A stretch of 64,000 nucleotides of DNA from Paenibacillus sp. V4I3 (GCF_030817215.1 NZ_JAUSZA010000001.1:5306501-5370500), one strand, 5' to 3'. Shown: positions 41,773 through 51,406, counted from the stretch's first letter. The notes: generated from the sequence alone by a model not told the origin. Program-made: numbers and translations.

Positions 41773-42342
41773 CTAATCTATCAGTTCAGCTAAATCGCCA
41801 GTTTTCACACCAGCAGCATTCCCCTCATCCGTGTCAATGTGCATGTCTAATGCATAATGATCAGATACACGCGCAATGACATTCTCGAAAATCAATGGTC
41901 GTTCTCCATTCACTTTGACACGCAGAAGCTGTTTATCTTGAATGCCCCATTTCTCAGCATCCGAAGTATGAAAGTGAATATGTCTAGCCGCGACAATTAC
42001 GCCTTGCGCCAAATCCACCTCTCCCTTTGGACCAATAACTCGGAGGCCAGGAGTGTGCTCAATCTGTCCGGATTCACGTACCGGTGGATTTATCCCTAAA
42101 GAAAAAGCATCCGTTCGAGATACTTCGATTTGTGTATTTGGACGAGCAGGACCAAGAATACGTACTTTCTCGATCTTACCTTTGGGTCCAACAATCGTTA
42201 CCGTTTCTTGAGCCGCAAATTGTCCTGGTTGTGAGAGATCCTTAAACGTCGTCAATTCATATCCCTGACCAAATAAAATATCGATATGAGCTGGAGATAG
42301 ATGTATATGTCTAGCTGAAACCCCTACTGGGACTGTTTTCAT
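41773..42342 (-). CDS. pduL: Phosphate propanoyltransferase PduL
   Basis: A 189-residue enzyme that interconverts acyl-CoA and acyl-phosphate. Both metal-binding HxH-type sites are present (SARHIHLS and AARHIHFH), and the double beta-barrel repeat with conserved GP motifs (VRILGPARPNTQIEVSRTDAF) is typical. No microcompartment genes or targeting tail lie nearby, so this is the free, general form, acting here perhaps on acetyl- or propionyl-CoA from KorAB-type metabolism. ATG 42342 follows AAAGGATGG. Confidence 0.9.
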   Translation of the reverse strand: MKTVPVGVSARHIHLSPAHIDILFGQGYELTTFKDLSQPGQFAAQETVTIVGPKGKIEKVRILGPARPNTQIEVSRTDAFSLGINPPVRESGQIEHTPGLRVIGPKGEVDLAQGVIVAARHIHFHTSDAEKWGIQDKQLLRVKVNGERPLIFENVIARVSDHYALDMHIDTDEGNAAGVKTGDLAELID

Positions 42343-42390
42343 AGTATCCATCCTTTTACTTTTGTGATAGTAGACAGTATTGCCGCTCAG

Positions 42391-42422
42391 CAAAAAAGGC
42401 ATACGGAAAATCTCCATATGCC
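42391..42422 (-). terminator. Terminator after korB
   Basis: On the minus strand GGCATATGG and CCGTATGCC around AGATTTT, then TTTTTT. Confidence 0.9.
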
Positions 42423-42437
42423 CTCAAGGTGTAACTA

Positions 42438-43304
42438 TTATTTGAATTCAGTAAGCATTTTGCTGAAATCAGCTTCTGAAAGCTTAAGGTCTTGTTTCGA
42501 AAGTCCTTCTTTAGCAAAGCTTGGAATGGAATCTTCATAGCTCTTTTTCTCTTTGTTTTGATAGATAATACCTGTCAACATGGAGTTTGTTTCCATGATT
42601 TTGGTCATTGCCATCACACGGTTCGTATAATCATAATCAGGAATTTCATCCAGATCTACGATATTCTCTTTGAACCAGTCATACGTGTTTACTTTATTGA
42701 AAGTTACGCATGGGCTAAACACGTTAATCAAAGAGAAACCTTTGTGATTCAAACCAGCTTCGATAACAGCCGTTAACTGTTTCAAGTTACTGGAGAACGA
42801 TTGTGCTACGAAGGAAGCACCGGCAGCCATCGCAACTTCTAATGGTGAGATCGCAGACTCAATTGTACCTGATGGAACGCTTTTCGTTTTGAAACCTTCC
42901 GCACTACGTGGGGATGCTTGACCTTTCGTCAAACCGTAGATTTGGTTATCCATAACGATGTATGTTACATCAATGTTACGACGAATCGCATGTACAGTAT
43001 GTCCCATACCGATTGCGAAGCCGTCGCCGTCACCGCCTGAAGCGATAACAGTCAAATCGCGGTTAGCCATTTTCACACCTTGTGCGATTGGCAAAGATCT
43101 ACCGTGAATACCGTGGAAACCATAAGCATTGATGTAACCAGAGATACGACCGGAACAGCCGATACCAGATACGATTGCTAAGCCTTCAGGCTCTAAACCA
43201 ACATTAGCTGCCGCACGCTGAATTGCCGCTTGTACGGAGAAGTCTCCGCAACCTGGACACCAGTTAGGCTTTACATTGTTACGAAAGTCTTTTAATGTTG
43301 CCAT
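42438..43304 (-). CDS. korB: 2-oxoacid:ferredoxin oxidoreductase beta subunit (2-oxoglutarate type)
   Basis: A 288-residue TPP-binding subunit. PNWCPGCGDFSVQAAIQRA holds cysteines for the cluster, ASGGDGDGFAIGMGHT is the TPP diphosphate motif, and VMDNQIYGLTKGQASPRS follows. It overlaps korA by 13 bases. Its partner and size match KorB. Converts 2-oxoglutarate (or other 2-oxoacid) and CoA to acyl-CoA, CO2 and reduced ferredoxin. Confidence 0.93.
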   Translation of the reverse strand: MATLKDFRNNVKPNWCPGCGDFSVQAAIQRAAANVGLEPEGLAIVSGIGCSGRISGYINAYGFHGIHGRSLPIAQGVKMANRDLTVIASGGDGDGFAIGMGHTVHAIRRNIDVTYIVMDNQIYGLTKGQASPRSAEGFKTKSVPSGTIESAISPLEVAMAAGASFVAQSFSSNLKQLTAVIEAGLNHKGFSLINVFSPCVTFNKVNTYDWFKENIVDLDEIPDYDYTNRVMAMTKIMETNSMLTGIIYQNKEKKSYEDSIPSFAKEGLSKQDLKLSEADFSKMLTEFK

Positions 43305-45040
43305 GCTAAAGTCAACTCCTTACATTTTTGTTCAATTTCTGCTGGCAAGAACGGGTTACCGTTGTATTTAAGAACGTTTTTAATTTTATCTGCATGACCA
43401 ACATGCAGTTTAATTTGATCTGCTAATTGTCCAGTTGCGTTGTTTTCAACAACGATAACTGTTTTCGCTTTTTCAACAAGAGGTCTAAGCTGCTCTGCAG
43501 GAAACGGATGAATCAAACGCACTGTAGCGTGATTTGTCTTGATTCCTTCCAGTTCAACGCGGCTTCTTGCTTCATCGATCGTTCCACCAGTGGAACCCAT
43601 TCCGATAATCAGAAGATCTGGATTCTCATGAGGTGCGTCGAATTTAATGGCATCTGTTACTTGAATGTGTTTCAGCTTCTCAAGACGCTTATCCATCATA
43701 CGTTGACGGTTTTCAGTGCTTTCCGAAGGACGACCTGTTTGGTCATGCTCAACACCTGTAACATGGTGAATACCATGCTTCACGCCAGGAATCACACGTG
43801 GTGAAACACCGTTCTCAGTGAACTCATAACGTTTGAACAATTGATTCGCTTCTTGTTCAGGAGCTTCTGATACAAGCGCTCCGCGGTCAATTACAATGCG
43901 GTTGTAATCTAGCATCTCAGCTGATTGTTTACCCAGAGAGAGTTGCAGATCCGTCATCAAAATCACCGGAACTTGATATTTCTCAGCAAGGTTGAAAGCT
44001 TCAATTGTATCATAGAAGCATTCTTCAATCGTGCTTGGGGAAAGAACGATTTTTGGGATTTCACCGTGTGTACCGTATACCATGGCATTCAAATCGGATT
44101 GTTCTTGTTTTGTCGGAAGACCCGTACTTGGACCACCACGTTGTGTATCTACGATAACAACAGGCGTTTCTGTCATACCGGCTAAGCCAATTGCTTCCAT
44201 CATCAAAGACAGACCAGGACCTGCAGAAGCTGTAAGTGCACGAGCACCTGCGTAGTTAGCGCCGATAGCCATTGTACATGCTGCAATTTCATCTTCGGTT
44301 TGGATAACAGTTCCACCCAATTTAGGAAGTGCTTTTTGCAAGTATTCCATAACTTCAGATGCTGGTGTGATTGGGTAAGCTGGCATAAAGCGGCAACCTG
44401 CTGCTACAGCTCCAAGAGCGATTGCATCGTTACCGATCATGAACAATTTTTGATTGCCGTCAGCTGGTTCCAATTGGAAGTCAGCAATAGGTCCACCGGC
44501 TAATTCTAGTACGGATTCTGCACCTTTACGAACAGCTTCAATATTTTTTTCTACAACAGCTGCGCCTTTACGGCCAAATTCTTCTTCAACAGCTTTATTA
44601 AACACGTCAAGCGGCAAACCGAGCAATGCCCAAGAAGCGCCTGATGCGGCCATGTTCTTAAATAAGGAAGTTCCTAGTTCTTCTGCAATCGCAGTAATTG
44701 GAACTGGAAACAAACGCGCTTTAATTCCTTCAGGTAAAACGGGGTTAAACTTAGCATCTGCAACGATAACACCGTTATCACGAAGTTCGTGTGCATTAAA
44801 ATCGATACTTTCTTGGTCAAAAGCGACCAGAATGTCCAAATCGTCTGAAATTGCGCGAATCGGTTTAGTGCTGATGCGGATCTTGTTATTTGTATGCCCC
44901 CCCTTAATCCGTGAAGAGAAATGACGGTACCCATACAAATAGTAACCGAGACGGTTCAATGCAGTAGAGAAAATGCGGTCTGTACTTTCGACCCCTTCAC
45001 CCTGCTGACCTCCGATTTTCCAAGATAACTGACTAATCAC
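43292..45040 (-). CDS. korA: 2-oxoacid:ferredoxin oxidoreductase alpha subunit (gamma-alpha fusion)
   Basis: A 582-residue protein with the gamma domain at the N-terminus (about 5-185; WKIGGQQGEGVESTDRIF) and the alpha domain from about 195 (FMPAYPITPASEVMEYL, then TASAGPGLSLMMEA). This fusion is normal for KorA. GTG 45040 has AAAGGAGTGG upstream. With korB it forms one operon; the other set at 32612-35960 has a different subunit arrangement. Confidence 0.93.
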   Translation of the reverse strand: MISQLSWKIGGQQGEGVESTDRIFSTALNRLGYYLYGYRHFSSRIKGGHTNNKIRISTKPIRAISDDLDILVAFDQESIDFNAHELRDNGVIVADAKFNPVLPEGIKARLFPVPITAIAEELGTSLFKNMAASGASWALLGLPLDVFNKAVEEEFGRKGAAVVEKNIEAVRKGAESVLELAGGPIADFQLEPADGNQKLFMIGNDAIALGAVAAGCRFMPAYPITPASEVMEYLQKALPKLGGTVIQTEDEIAACTMAIGANYAGARALTASAGPGLSLMMEAIGLAGMTETPVVIVDTQRGGPSTGLPTKQEQSDLNAMVYGTHGEIPKIVLSPSTIEECFYDTIEAFNLAEKYQVPVILMTDLQLSLGKQSAEMLDYNRIVIDRGALVSEAPEQEANQLFKRYEFTENGVSPRVIPGVKHGIHHVTGVEHDQTGRPSESTENRQRMMDKRLEKLKHIQVTDAIKFDAPHENPDLLIIGMGSTGGTIDEARSRVELEGIKTNHATVRLIHPFPAEQLRPLVEKAKTVIVVENNATGQLADQIKLHVGHADKIKNVLKYNGNPFLPAEIEQKCKELTLAWQH

Positions 45041-45244
45041 CGTACGTCCACTCCTTTTGATTGTAGCTGCATGAAGACCTAAAAAGCTAAATTAGTAGAA
45101 ATTTATGATGATGCTATAAAAATTTTCTTTCACTTGTCATCCAAATTCTATGCCTTTACAGAGCAAATTGCAAGGGGTTAAACGATTCTAAAACATAGAG
45201 TTTTTAGATCGAATCCATATCAATATTAGAATGATTCCCAACTT

Positions 45245-46186
45245 TCAATTTGGAAGATTGGTGAGCATGAAATTCCGCCAATTTCCATACAGGAATGCCT
45301 CCACTTGTGTTTCCTTATAGTTTTTACATAAGGCTTCTATTATATTTCCATATTGACCGACATGTCTCAAACCTTTCATCCATTGCTCAATCCCATCAAA
45401 ATCCGATCCAAAGCCAATATGCCCTTCCCCACCCAATGAACAAACATGATCAATATGCTTCAGCAGTGCCGTAATGGGAACAGCTAAATTAGTGCTATCT
45501 ACAAAGTAAGGAACAAACGTAATTCCGATCAATCCTTGACACTGAATGATAGCTTTGATTTGATCATCTGATAAATTTCTTGGATGAGGACAAACTTTTT
45601 GAGCGTTCGAATGAGATGCTATGAATGGTTTAGCATATACCTCAACCAATTCCCAGAACGCCGCTACGGATAAATGTGATACATCTGCTATTATACCCAT
45701 AGTTTCTAATTCTTTTAACATCAGCTTGCCTTTTCTTGTAAAACCACTTTTACGCGGCTCCATAACACCATCTGCAGCCCAATTTGCATAGTTCCAAGTC
45801 AAACCAATACTTCTAACACCTAGGTGGTGAAGAATCCTTAGATGCGTCATGTTACCAGCTAAAGCATCTAAACCTTCAAGAGTGAGAATAGCTCCAATCT
45901 GTTCCCCTGCTTCAACAGCTCGCCAGTCTTCTACATTCTGAATAAATTTCATTCCTGGGTGACGAATAATTTTTCGATGAAATAAATCAACCATTTGCAA
46001 AATATGATCAAAAGTAGGCTGCTGAATGGAGTCCGATAAGTAGATGGCAAAACACTGAACTTTTACTCCCGCTTGCTTAAGCCTTGGATAACTAACATCC
46101 AACTCCTGTTCTTCTTTATCAAAATCCAGCTTGGGGTTCATATACAATTTCGTAAGCGCATCGCAGTGACCATCCATTATTCTCAT
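45245..46186 (-). CDS. Membrane dipeptidase, family M19
   Basis: A 313-residue zinc dipeptidase of the renal dipeptidase family. Ligands visible: HxD in MDGHCDALTKLY, Glu in LTLEGLDALAGN, His in IADVSHLSVAAFWEL, and SHSNAQKVCPHPRNLSD. The last conserved Asp is in GFGSDFDGIE. No signal peptide. AGGAGG lies eight bases before ATG 46186. Between korA and spoVS, replacing the tdh-kbl genes found here in Bacillus subtilis. Confidence 0.9.
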   Translation of the reverse strand: MRIMDGHCDALTKLYMNPKLDFDKEEQELDVSYPRLKQAGVKVQCFAIYLSDSIQQPTFDHILQMVDLFHRKIIRHPGMKFIQNVEDWRAVEAGEQIGAILTLEGLDALAGNMTHLRILHHLGVRSIGLTWNYANWAADGVMEPRKSGFTRKGKLMLKELETMGIIADVSHLSVAAFWELVEVYAKPFIASHSNAQKVCPHPRNLSDDQIKAIIQCQGLIGITFVPYFVDSTNLAVPITALLKHIDHVCSLGGEGHIGFGSDFDGIEQWMKGLRHVGQYGNIIEALCKNYKETQVEAFLYGNWRNFMLTNLPN

Positions 46187-46257
46187 CCTAGCAGCCTCCT
46201 ATACCTCATTTTCCAGACAACACAAAAACCCCTAAGCAGAGGTTTGATAGGAATTGT

Positions 46258-46284
46258 GAAAAACCTGTCTACTAGGTAAACAGG
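46258..46284 (-). terminator. Terminator after spoVS
   Basis: On the minus strand CCTGT and ACAGG around an 11-base loop, followed by five T. Confidence 0.6.
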
Positions 46285-46310
46285 CTAGGTATTTGGTATG
46301 GTACAGTTTA

Positions 46311-46571
46311 TTACCTTGGCTCTACAATAAGTTTAATGGCCGTCCGATCTTCCCCGTCAATCACGATGTCTGTGAAGGCTGGTACACAAATTAAGTCAAC
46401 TCCACTGGGCGCGACAAATCCTCTTGCGATAGCTACTGCTTTGATGGCTTGGTTTAAGGCGCCTGCACCTATTGCTTGGAGCTCAGCAGCCCCACGCTCG
46501 CGCAAAACACCTGCCAATGCACCTGCTACGGAGTTTGGATTGGACTTTGCTGAAACTTTTAATACATCCAT
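46311..46571 (-). CDS. spoVS: Stage V sporulation protein S
   Basis: An 86-residue Alba-fold protein, identical in length to Bacillus subtilis SpoVS, with MDVLKVSAKSNPNSVAGALA and GAGALNQAIKAVAIARGFV. Regulates sporulation and cell division genes. ATG 46571 is used because GAGGAGG precedes it; the frame extends further upstream without support. It follows ymdB as in Bacillus. Confidence 0.96.
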   Translation of the reverse strand: MDVLKVSAKSNPNSVAGALAGVLRERGAAELQAIGAGALNQAIKAVAIARGFVAPSGVDLICVPAFTDIVIDGEDRTAIKLIVEPR

Positions 46572-46686
46572 GAATAGTAACCTCCTCGGGAATGATGGAT
46601 AGATTCCATTACCCATCATATTCTCAAGGTTTAACAAACATGCTATCGTATCCAATTAAAATGTTCACAATATTGGGAATTATCTA

Positions 46687-47481
46687 CTAATCCATGAAAA
46701 CTTGATCTTCATCATAGCGGATAAGGTTAATTCCTTTCGCCAAACCTGTCTGATCGTTCAATTCAATCACGACAGCGTGGAAATGCCATTTGCCTTCATC
46801 CGTTACAAATCGAACTGGAAGCTGGGTTTTGAACTTTTGCAGTACAGCATTACGTTCAACGCCAAGAATACCATCACGTGGCCCTACCATCCCTACATCG
46901 GTTACATAAGCTGTTCCTTGCGGCAATACACGGTTATCATTCGTTTGTACATGTGTATGTGTGCCGACAACTGCTGACACTTTTCCATCCAAATGCCAAC
47001 CCATCGCAATTTTCTCAGAGGTTGCTTCCGCATGGAAATCAACAAATACAAACTTATGTTTTTTCTTATCCGCTTCAAGAATTTCGTCCACTTTACGAAA
47101 TGGGCAATCAATCGGCGGTAAGAATGTGCGTCCCTGCAAATTAATGATCAGCAATTCCTGATCTTTGACCTTAATGACCGTATGTCCTCTACCTGGTGTT
47201 CCAGGAGGAAAGTTAGCAGGTCGAACCATCTTCTCGTCACGATCAATGAAATCAAAAATCTCTTTCTGGTCCCACGTATGATTGCCCATCGTCAGAGCTT
47301 GAATGCCCATCTCATAGATTTCCTTAGCAATAGCCGCTGTAATACCTTTCCCTGCTGCAGCATTCTCACCATTAGCAATGAACACTGCGTGAGGATGAGC
47401 TTGTTTTAATCTAGGCATAATATTCTTTAACGCTTTTCTTCCGACAGATCCTACAATATCTCCAATAAATACAATTTTCAT
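46687..47481 (-). CDS. ymdB: YmdB metallophosphoesterase (cyclic nucleotide phosphodiesterase)
   Basis: A 264-residue phosphodiesterase, the same length as in Bacillus subtilis, with dinuclear-site motifs FIGDIVGSVGRKAL, ANGENAAAGKG, MGNHTWDQKE, DFHAEATSEK and VGTHTHVQTND. Controls biofilm and motility genes in Bacillus and is co-located with rny. ATG 47481 is used; SD AAAGGAG is 12 bases upstream. Confidence 0.95.
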   Translation of the reverse strand: MKIVFIGDIVGSVGRKALKNIMPRLKQAHPHAVFIANGENAAAGKGITAAIAKEIYEMGIQALTMGNHTWDQKEIFDFIDRDEKMVRPANFPPGTPGRGHTVIKVKDQELLIINLQGRTFLPPIDCPFRKVDEILEADKKKHKFVFVDFHAEATSEKIAMGWHLDGKVSAVVGTHTHVQTNDNRVLPQGTAYVTDVGMVGPRDGILGVERNAVLQKFKTQLPVRFVTDEGKWHFHAVVIELNDQTGLAKGINLIRYDEDQVFMD

Positions 47482-47560
47482 AACAAATAATAGCTCCTTT
47501 ATAAACACTAGATGCAAAGGCCAGCAATTGATGAATTCAATGACCAGCCTGAAAATAAGG

Positions 47561-47585
47561 AAAAGTGGCTATATTAGCCACTTTT
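47561..47585 (-). terminator. Terminator after rny
   Basis: AAAAGTGGCTA and TAGCCACTTTT arms around TAT, with T-run on the minus strand. Confidence 0.85.
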
Positions 47586-47597
47586 CGCATTGGTATC

Positions 47598-49139
47598 TTA
47601 TTTAGCGTATTCAACAGCCCTTGTTTCACGAATGACCGTAACCTTAATATGTCCTGGATAATCGAGTTCACTCTCGATTTTCTTCGTAATATCGCGGGCT
47701 AGACGGAACGCTTCGGTATCATCCACTTTCTCCGGCTGAACCATTACGCGTACTTCGCGACCTGCTTGAATGGCGTATGATTTCTCAACACCTTCGAAGG
47801 ATTCCGAAATTTCTTCAAGCTTCTCCAGACGTTTAATATACGTTTCGAGCGTCTCTCTGCGTGCTCCAGGTCTTGCTGCGGATAAAGCATCTGCAGCTCC
47901 TACTAACATCGCAATAACAGAGGTTGCTTCCACGTCACCGTGATGCGAAGCAATACTATTAATAACGACTGGATGCTCCTTGTACTTCTTACCAATCTCA
48001 ACACCGATTTCCACATGAGATCCTTCAACCTCGTGGTCTAGCGCCTTACCGATGTCATGAAGCAGCCCGGCACGTTTCGCCAAAGTTACGTCTACCCCGA
48101 GCTCCCCGGCCATCAGACCAGCCAGATAAGCTACTTCCATGGAATGTTTCAACACGTTTTGACCGTAACTTGTTCTGAATTTCAAGCGACCCAAAATTTT
48201 GATCAAGTCAGGATGCAATCCGTGTACACCAACCTCAAACGTGGCTTGCTCCCCATATTCGCGGATACGTTCGTCCACTTCTTTACGGGATTTCTCCACC
48301 ATCTCTTCAATGCGTGCTGGATGAATACGTCCATCAGCAACAAGCTTTTCTAAAGATGTACGAGCAATTTCGCGTCGGATTGGATCAAATCCTGATAAAA
48401 TAACTGCTTCTGGCGTATCATCAATAATAAGGTCGATACCCGTCAATGTTTCCAGTGCGCGAATATTACGTCCTTCACGTCCGATGATTCGGCCTTTCAT
48501 TTCTTCATTTGGCAGTGATACAACTGAAACGGTTGTTTCAGCAACGTGATCTGCAGCACAACGTTGAATGGCGAGCGTGATGATTTCACGGGCTTTCTTA
48601 TCGCCTTCTTCTTTGGCTTGCTGTTCGATTTCTTTAATAAGCTGTGCGGTTTCGTGACGAACTTCCTGTTCTACATTTGTAAGAATGATACTCTTAGCTT
48701 CATCCATTGTAAGACCAGAAATTCGCTCTAACTCCGAAACTTGACTTTTATAAAGCTGATCAATTTGTGATTGTGTATCCTCGATCCGCTTCTCTTTGTT
48801 GGCAACTTGCTCTTCTTTACGCTCGAGAGATTCTAATTTTTTATCCAGCGATTCCTCTTTTTGCAACAATCGTCTTTCTTGTCGTTGAATTTCATTTCGA
48901 CGTTCACGAATGTCTTTTTCAGCTTCGGACCTTAGTTTATGCACTTCGTCCTTTGCTTCCAGAACCGTTTCTTTTTTCAGTGCTTCTGCTTCCTTCTTGG
49001 CAGATTCTCTAATCTGTTCAGCGGCTGTTTCAGCACTGGAAATTTTCGCTTCTGCAAGAGATTTACGGATAAAATAACCAATCCCTAAGCATGCAGCTCC
49101 AACAATGAGAATGATCGCGATCCAGATGAATGACATCAT
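47598..49139 (-). CDS. rny: Ribonuclease Y
   Basis: A 513-residue membrane-anchored endoribonuclease that starts bulk mRNA decay. Domains in order: N-terminal transmembrane segment (about 5-25), long coiled coil (about 30-190), KH (about 205-265, GRIIGREGRNIRALE) and HD (HDIGKALDHEVEGSH). ATG 49139 lies eight bases after GGAGG; an in-frame GTG inside that site is not used. It works with the RicAFT complex, whose RicA gene is also in this window. Confidence 0.97.
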   Translation of the reverse strand: MMSFIWIAIILIVGAACLGIGYFIRKSLAEAKISSAETAAEQIRESAKKEAEALKKETVLEAKDEVHKLRSEAEKDIRERRNEIQRQERRLLQKEESLDKKLESLERKEEQVANKEKRIEDTQSQIDQLYKSQVSELERISGLTMDEAKSIILTNVEQEVRHETAQLIKEIEQQAKEEGDKKAREIITLAIQRCAADHVAETTVSVVSLPNEEMKGRIIGREGRNIRALETLTGIDLIIDDTPEAVILSGFDPIRREIARTSLEKLVADGRIHPARIEEMVEKSRKEVDERIREYGEQATFEVGVHGLHPDLIKILGRLKFRTSYGQNVLKHSMEVAYLAGLMAGELGVDVTLAKRAGLLHDIGKALDHEVEGSHVEIGVEIGKKYKEHPVVINSIASHHGDVEATSVIAMLVGAADALSAARPGARRETLETYIKRLEKLEEISESFEGVEKSYAIQAGREVRVMVQPEKVDDTEAFRLARDITKKIESELDYPGHIKVTVIRETRAVEYAK

Positions 49140-49524
49140 CTTGTTCACCTCCTCGTTGGTTTCTCCAAGGTGTTAGCCTGGGATTCCCTTCGGTTTTTTA
49201 ATCCGATTTTTAATTGTTTGACTAGTCATACATACCCTACTTATTAAGAGTATGGCTTTTAAATGAATGCGCACCGTGCGTTAGAGGCACTATAGTGCTA
49301 ATAATCCATAATCAACAGTGTAAAAATTGGCGGTTTCTACATCTGTCCCCTCAAAATCAATGAATTGAGTATGATTTTGAATACATTATGAAAATATACA
49401 CTGTTATTTTATCTTTTGTCGAAGAAGCTTGTCAAGCGAATGTCCCTGAGATGACGGAATAAGTATTTCCAGTACCTGCACAATACTTAATGACATTAAC
49501 TAACTGAAGTAATAGTTAATGACA
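49140..49524. promoter_or_regulatory. 385-base region between recX end and rny start
   Basis: Leader of rny with TTGACA (minus, 49430-49435), an 18-base spacer and TAAAAT (49406-49411), about 270 bases before the start codon. The long leader has small hairpins (such as CGCACCGTGCG) but no recognised riboswitch. Near the recX end, a 14-base palindrome occurs twice. No gene found. Confidence 0.55.
49406..49435 (-). promoter_or_regulatory. Sigma-A type promoter candidate for rny
   Basis: Minus strand TTGACA, 18 bases, TAAAAT. Perfect -35 box. Confidence 0.6.
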
Positions 49525-49529
49525 TTAAC
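49487..49529. repeat. Duplicated palindrome at recX 3' end
   Basis: TTAATGACATTAAC occurs at 49487-49500 and again within GTTAATGACATTAAC at 49515-49529 (perfect 7-base arms around A). The second copy includes the recX stop codon. Confidence 0.55.
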
Positions 49530-50214
49530 AATCAAATGGGTCATCTGAGATTTCAAATTCCTCTTCACTCGATTCACTGCTTAATACCCCCAAAACCTTG
49601 TTAACAATAGAGCCTGTATAACCTCTCCGCATTAGAAAAGCTCCCGTCTTTCTTTTACGATCCATCGTCTTGCCTGAGGTTTGCTTCCATTTCGTTTGGC
49701 CCAACTTCATTGCCCCCGTATACTCATCTTCGGGATTGATAGTCTCCATAGCATTTTTGACCAATTCTTTATCAATGCCTCTTTGTTGGAGCTCCTGTCG
49801 AATGAGATTACGACCTTTCCGCTGTGAAATAATGCGATTATCTGTCCACATTTTCGCAAATTCCTCATCATTGATATAATTTTGCTGGACTAGCTTCTCA
49901 CATGCCCATGCAATAATAGGCACTTCGAATCCTTTCTCTTTCAGCTTACGTTTTACTTCACTTAATGAATGAGGTCGTCTGCCTATCATGCTTATTGCCT
50001 TTATATAAGCCATATTCTGTTCCTCATCAAGCGTTATACTTTCGATTTCTTGTAGATGTATGGTTTCCCCTTTATTTAACCGATGCTTGATTAGAATGTC
50101 TTCATGAACAGAGAATGCATACTCTTCATTTAGAAATATATTGTATCTATGCTTACCGCGCTTCTGTTTCTCAACCTTGGTAATAATCAATACTTGTTGC
50201 TCTTCACTATTCAA
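49525..50214 (-). CDS. recX: RecX recombination regulator
   Basis: A 229-residue RecX with three-helix repeat character: KAISMIGRRPHSLSEVKRKL and KLVQQNYINDEEFAKMW are diagnostic. Inhibits or modulates RecA filaments. Start TTG 50214 with GAAGGAGTGG ten bases before. It follows recA with a 76-base gap, so joint regulation is probable. Confidence 0.93.
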   Translation of the reverse strand: MNSEEQQVLIITKVEKQKRGKHRYNIFLNEEYAFSVHEDILIKHRLNKGETIHLQEIESITLDEEQNMAYIKAISMIGRRPHSLSEVKRKLKEKGFEVPIIAWACEKLVQQNYINDEEFAKMWTDNRIISQRKGRNLIRQELQQRGIDKELVKNAMETINPEDEYTGAMKLGQTKWKQTSGKTMDRKRKTGAFLMRRGYTGSIVNKVLGVLSSESSEEEFEISDDPFDC

Positions 50215-50290
50215 AACTAAACCACTCCTTCAATGAACAAAAGCACCTTAACACAAGGTTTAAGGTGCTTTCATGTATGATCATTTAAAC

Positions 50291-51334
50291 TTATTCGAAA
50301 TCCGGTTCTAATTCATCATCTTCCTCGTCAACATTAAGAGGAACTGCTTTGATTAAATTACTGTTCTCTCGAATCCGTAATTCAATCGTTTCCGAAATAC
50401 TTTTGTTATCTTTCAAAAATTGCTTCGAATTCTCACGGCCTTGACCAAGACGCTCACCTTCATACGAATACCAAGCTCCGCTTTTATTAACGATATCCAT
50501 CTCTGTTCCGATATCAATAATACTGCCTTCGCGTGAAATTCCTTCACCGTACATAATATCAACTTCCGCTTGCTTGAACGGCGGTGCTACTTTATTCTTA
50601 ACGACTTTAATTCTTGTGCGGTTACCAACCATATCATTACCCTGTTTGATTGTTTCCACACGGCGAACATCTAGTCGAACGGATGAGTAGAACTTCAGTG
50701 CACGGCCACCAGGAGTTGTCTCTGGGTTACCAAACATAACGCCGACTTTTTCACGTAATTGGTTAATGAAAATCGCGATAACTTTGGACTTGTTGATCGC
50801 ACCAGACAGCTTACGAAGTGCTTGGGACATCAAGCGAGCCTGCAGACCCACGTGAGAATCACCCATATCGCCTTCAATCTCTGCTTTAGGCACTAATGCC
50901 GCTACAGAGTCAATAACAATAATATCTACAGCACCACTTCGAACTAGTGCTTCAGCGATCTCAAGTGCTTGTTCACCGGTATCTGGCTGAGAGAGTAGAA
51001 GCTCATCTATATTAATACCAAGCTTGCTTGCATAAGAAGGATCCAATGCGTGCTCCGCATCGATAAAAGCTGCTTGTCCACCATTCTTCTGTACTTCTGC
51101 GATAGCATGTAGAGCTACCGTTGTTTTACCGGAAGACTCGGGTCCGTATACTTCTATAATTCTTCCGCGTGGAAACCCACCAATACCAAGAGCGATATCA
51201 AGTGCAAGAGATCCGGATGAAATCGTTTCAACTTGCATATGTGTAGATTCTCCAAGTTTCATAATGGAGCCTTTTCCGAACTGTTTCTCAATTTGACGTA
51301 AAGCATTATCAAGTGCTGCGCGACGATCTGACAA
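50291..51334 (-). CDS. recA: RecA recombinase
   Basis: A 347-residue RecA, with Walker A GPESSGKTTVALHA, DSVAALVPKAEIEG and ATP-binding FINQLREKVGVMFGNPET, and an acidic C-terminal tail (NVDEEDDELEPDFE). I place the start at TTG 51334, which gives MSDRRAALDNAL like Bacillus subtilis RecA and has AAGGAAGTG at proper distance; GTG 51343 would sit inside the ribosome site. SOS box and own promoter lie upstream, after a terminator separating it from cinA. Confidence 0.96.
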   Translation of the reverse strand: MSDRRAALDNALRQIEKQFGKGSIMKLGESTHMQVETISSGSLALDIALGIGGFPRGRIIEVYGPESSGKTTVALHAIAEVQKNGGQAAFIDAEHALDPSYASKLGINIDELLLSQPDTGEQALEIAEALVRSGAVDIIVIDSVAALVPKAEIEGDMGDSHVGLQARLMSQALRKLSGAINKSKVIAIFINQLREKVGVMFGNPETTPGGRALKFYSSVRLDVRRVETIKQGNDMVGNRTRIKVVKNKVAPPFKQAEVDIMYGEGISREGSIIDIGTEMDIVNKSGAWYSYEGERLGQGRENSKQFLKDNKSISETIELRIRENSNLIKAVPLNVDEEDDELEPDFE

Positions 51335-51368
51335 AACACTCACTTCCTTCTTCTATCATTATAGGTAT

Positions 51369-51397
51369 ATGATAACTTGTTTTCAGGTGTTTGCCAA
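51369..51397 (-). promoter_or_regulatory. recA promoter candidate
   Basis: Minus strand TTGGCA (51392-51397), 17-base spacer, TATCAT (51369-51374). A TATAAT at 51358-51363 with CTGAAA is an alternative. Confidence 0.6.
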
Positions 51398-51406
51398 GCA
51401 TTTTTT

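Noticed and set aside
46141..46165. TTCGTAAGCG within the M19 gene, like the leader repeat core
   Set aside because: Only the short core matches, inside coding sequence, with neither hairpin formed.
49525..50214. Shadow plus frame 49670-49879 opposite recX
   Set aside because: recX frame is complete and conserved in place; the plus frame has no start signal.
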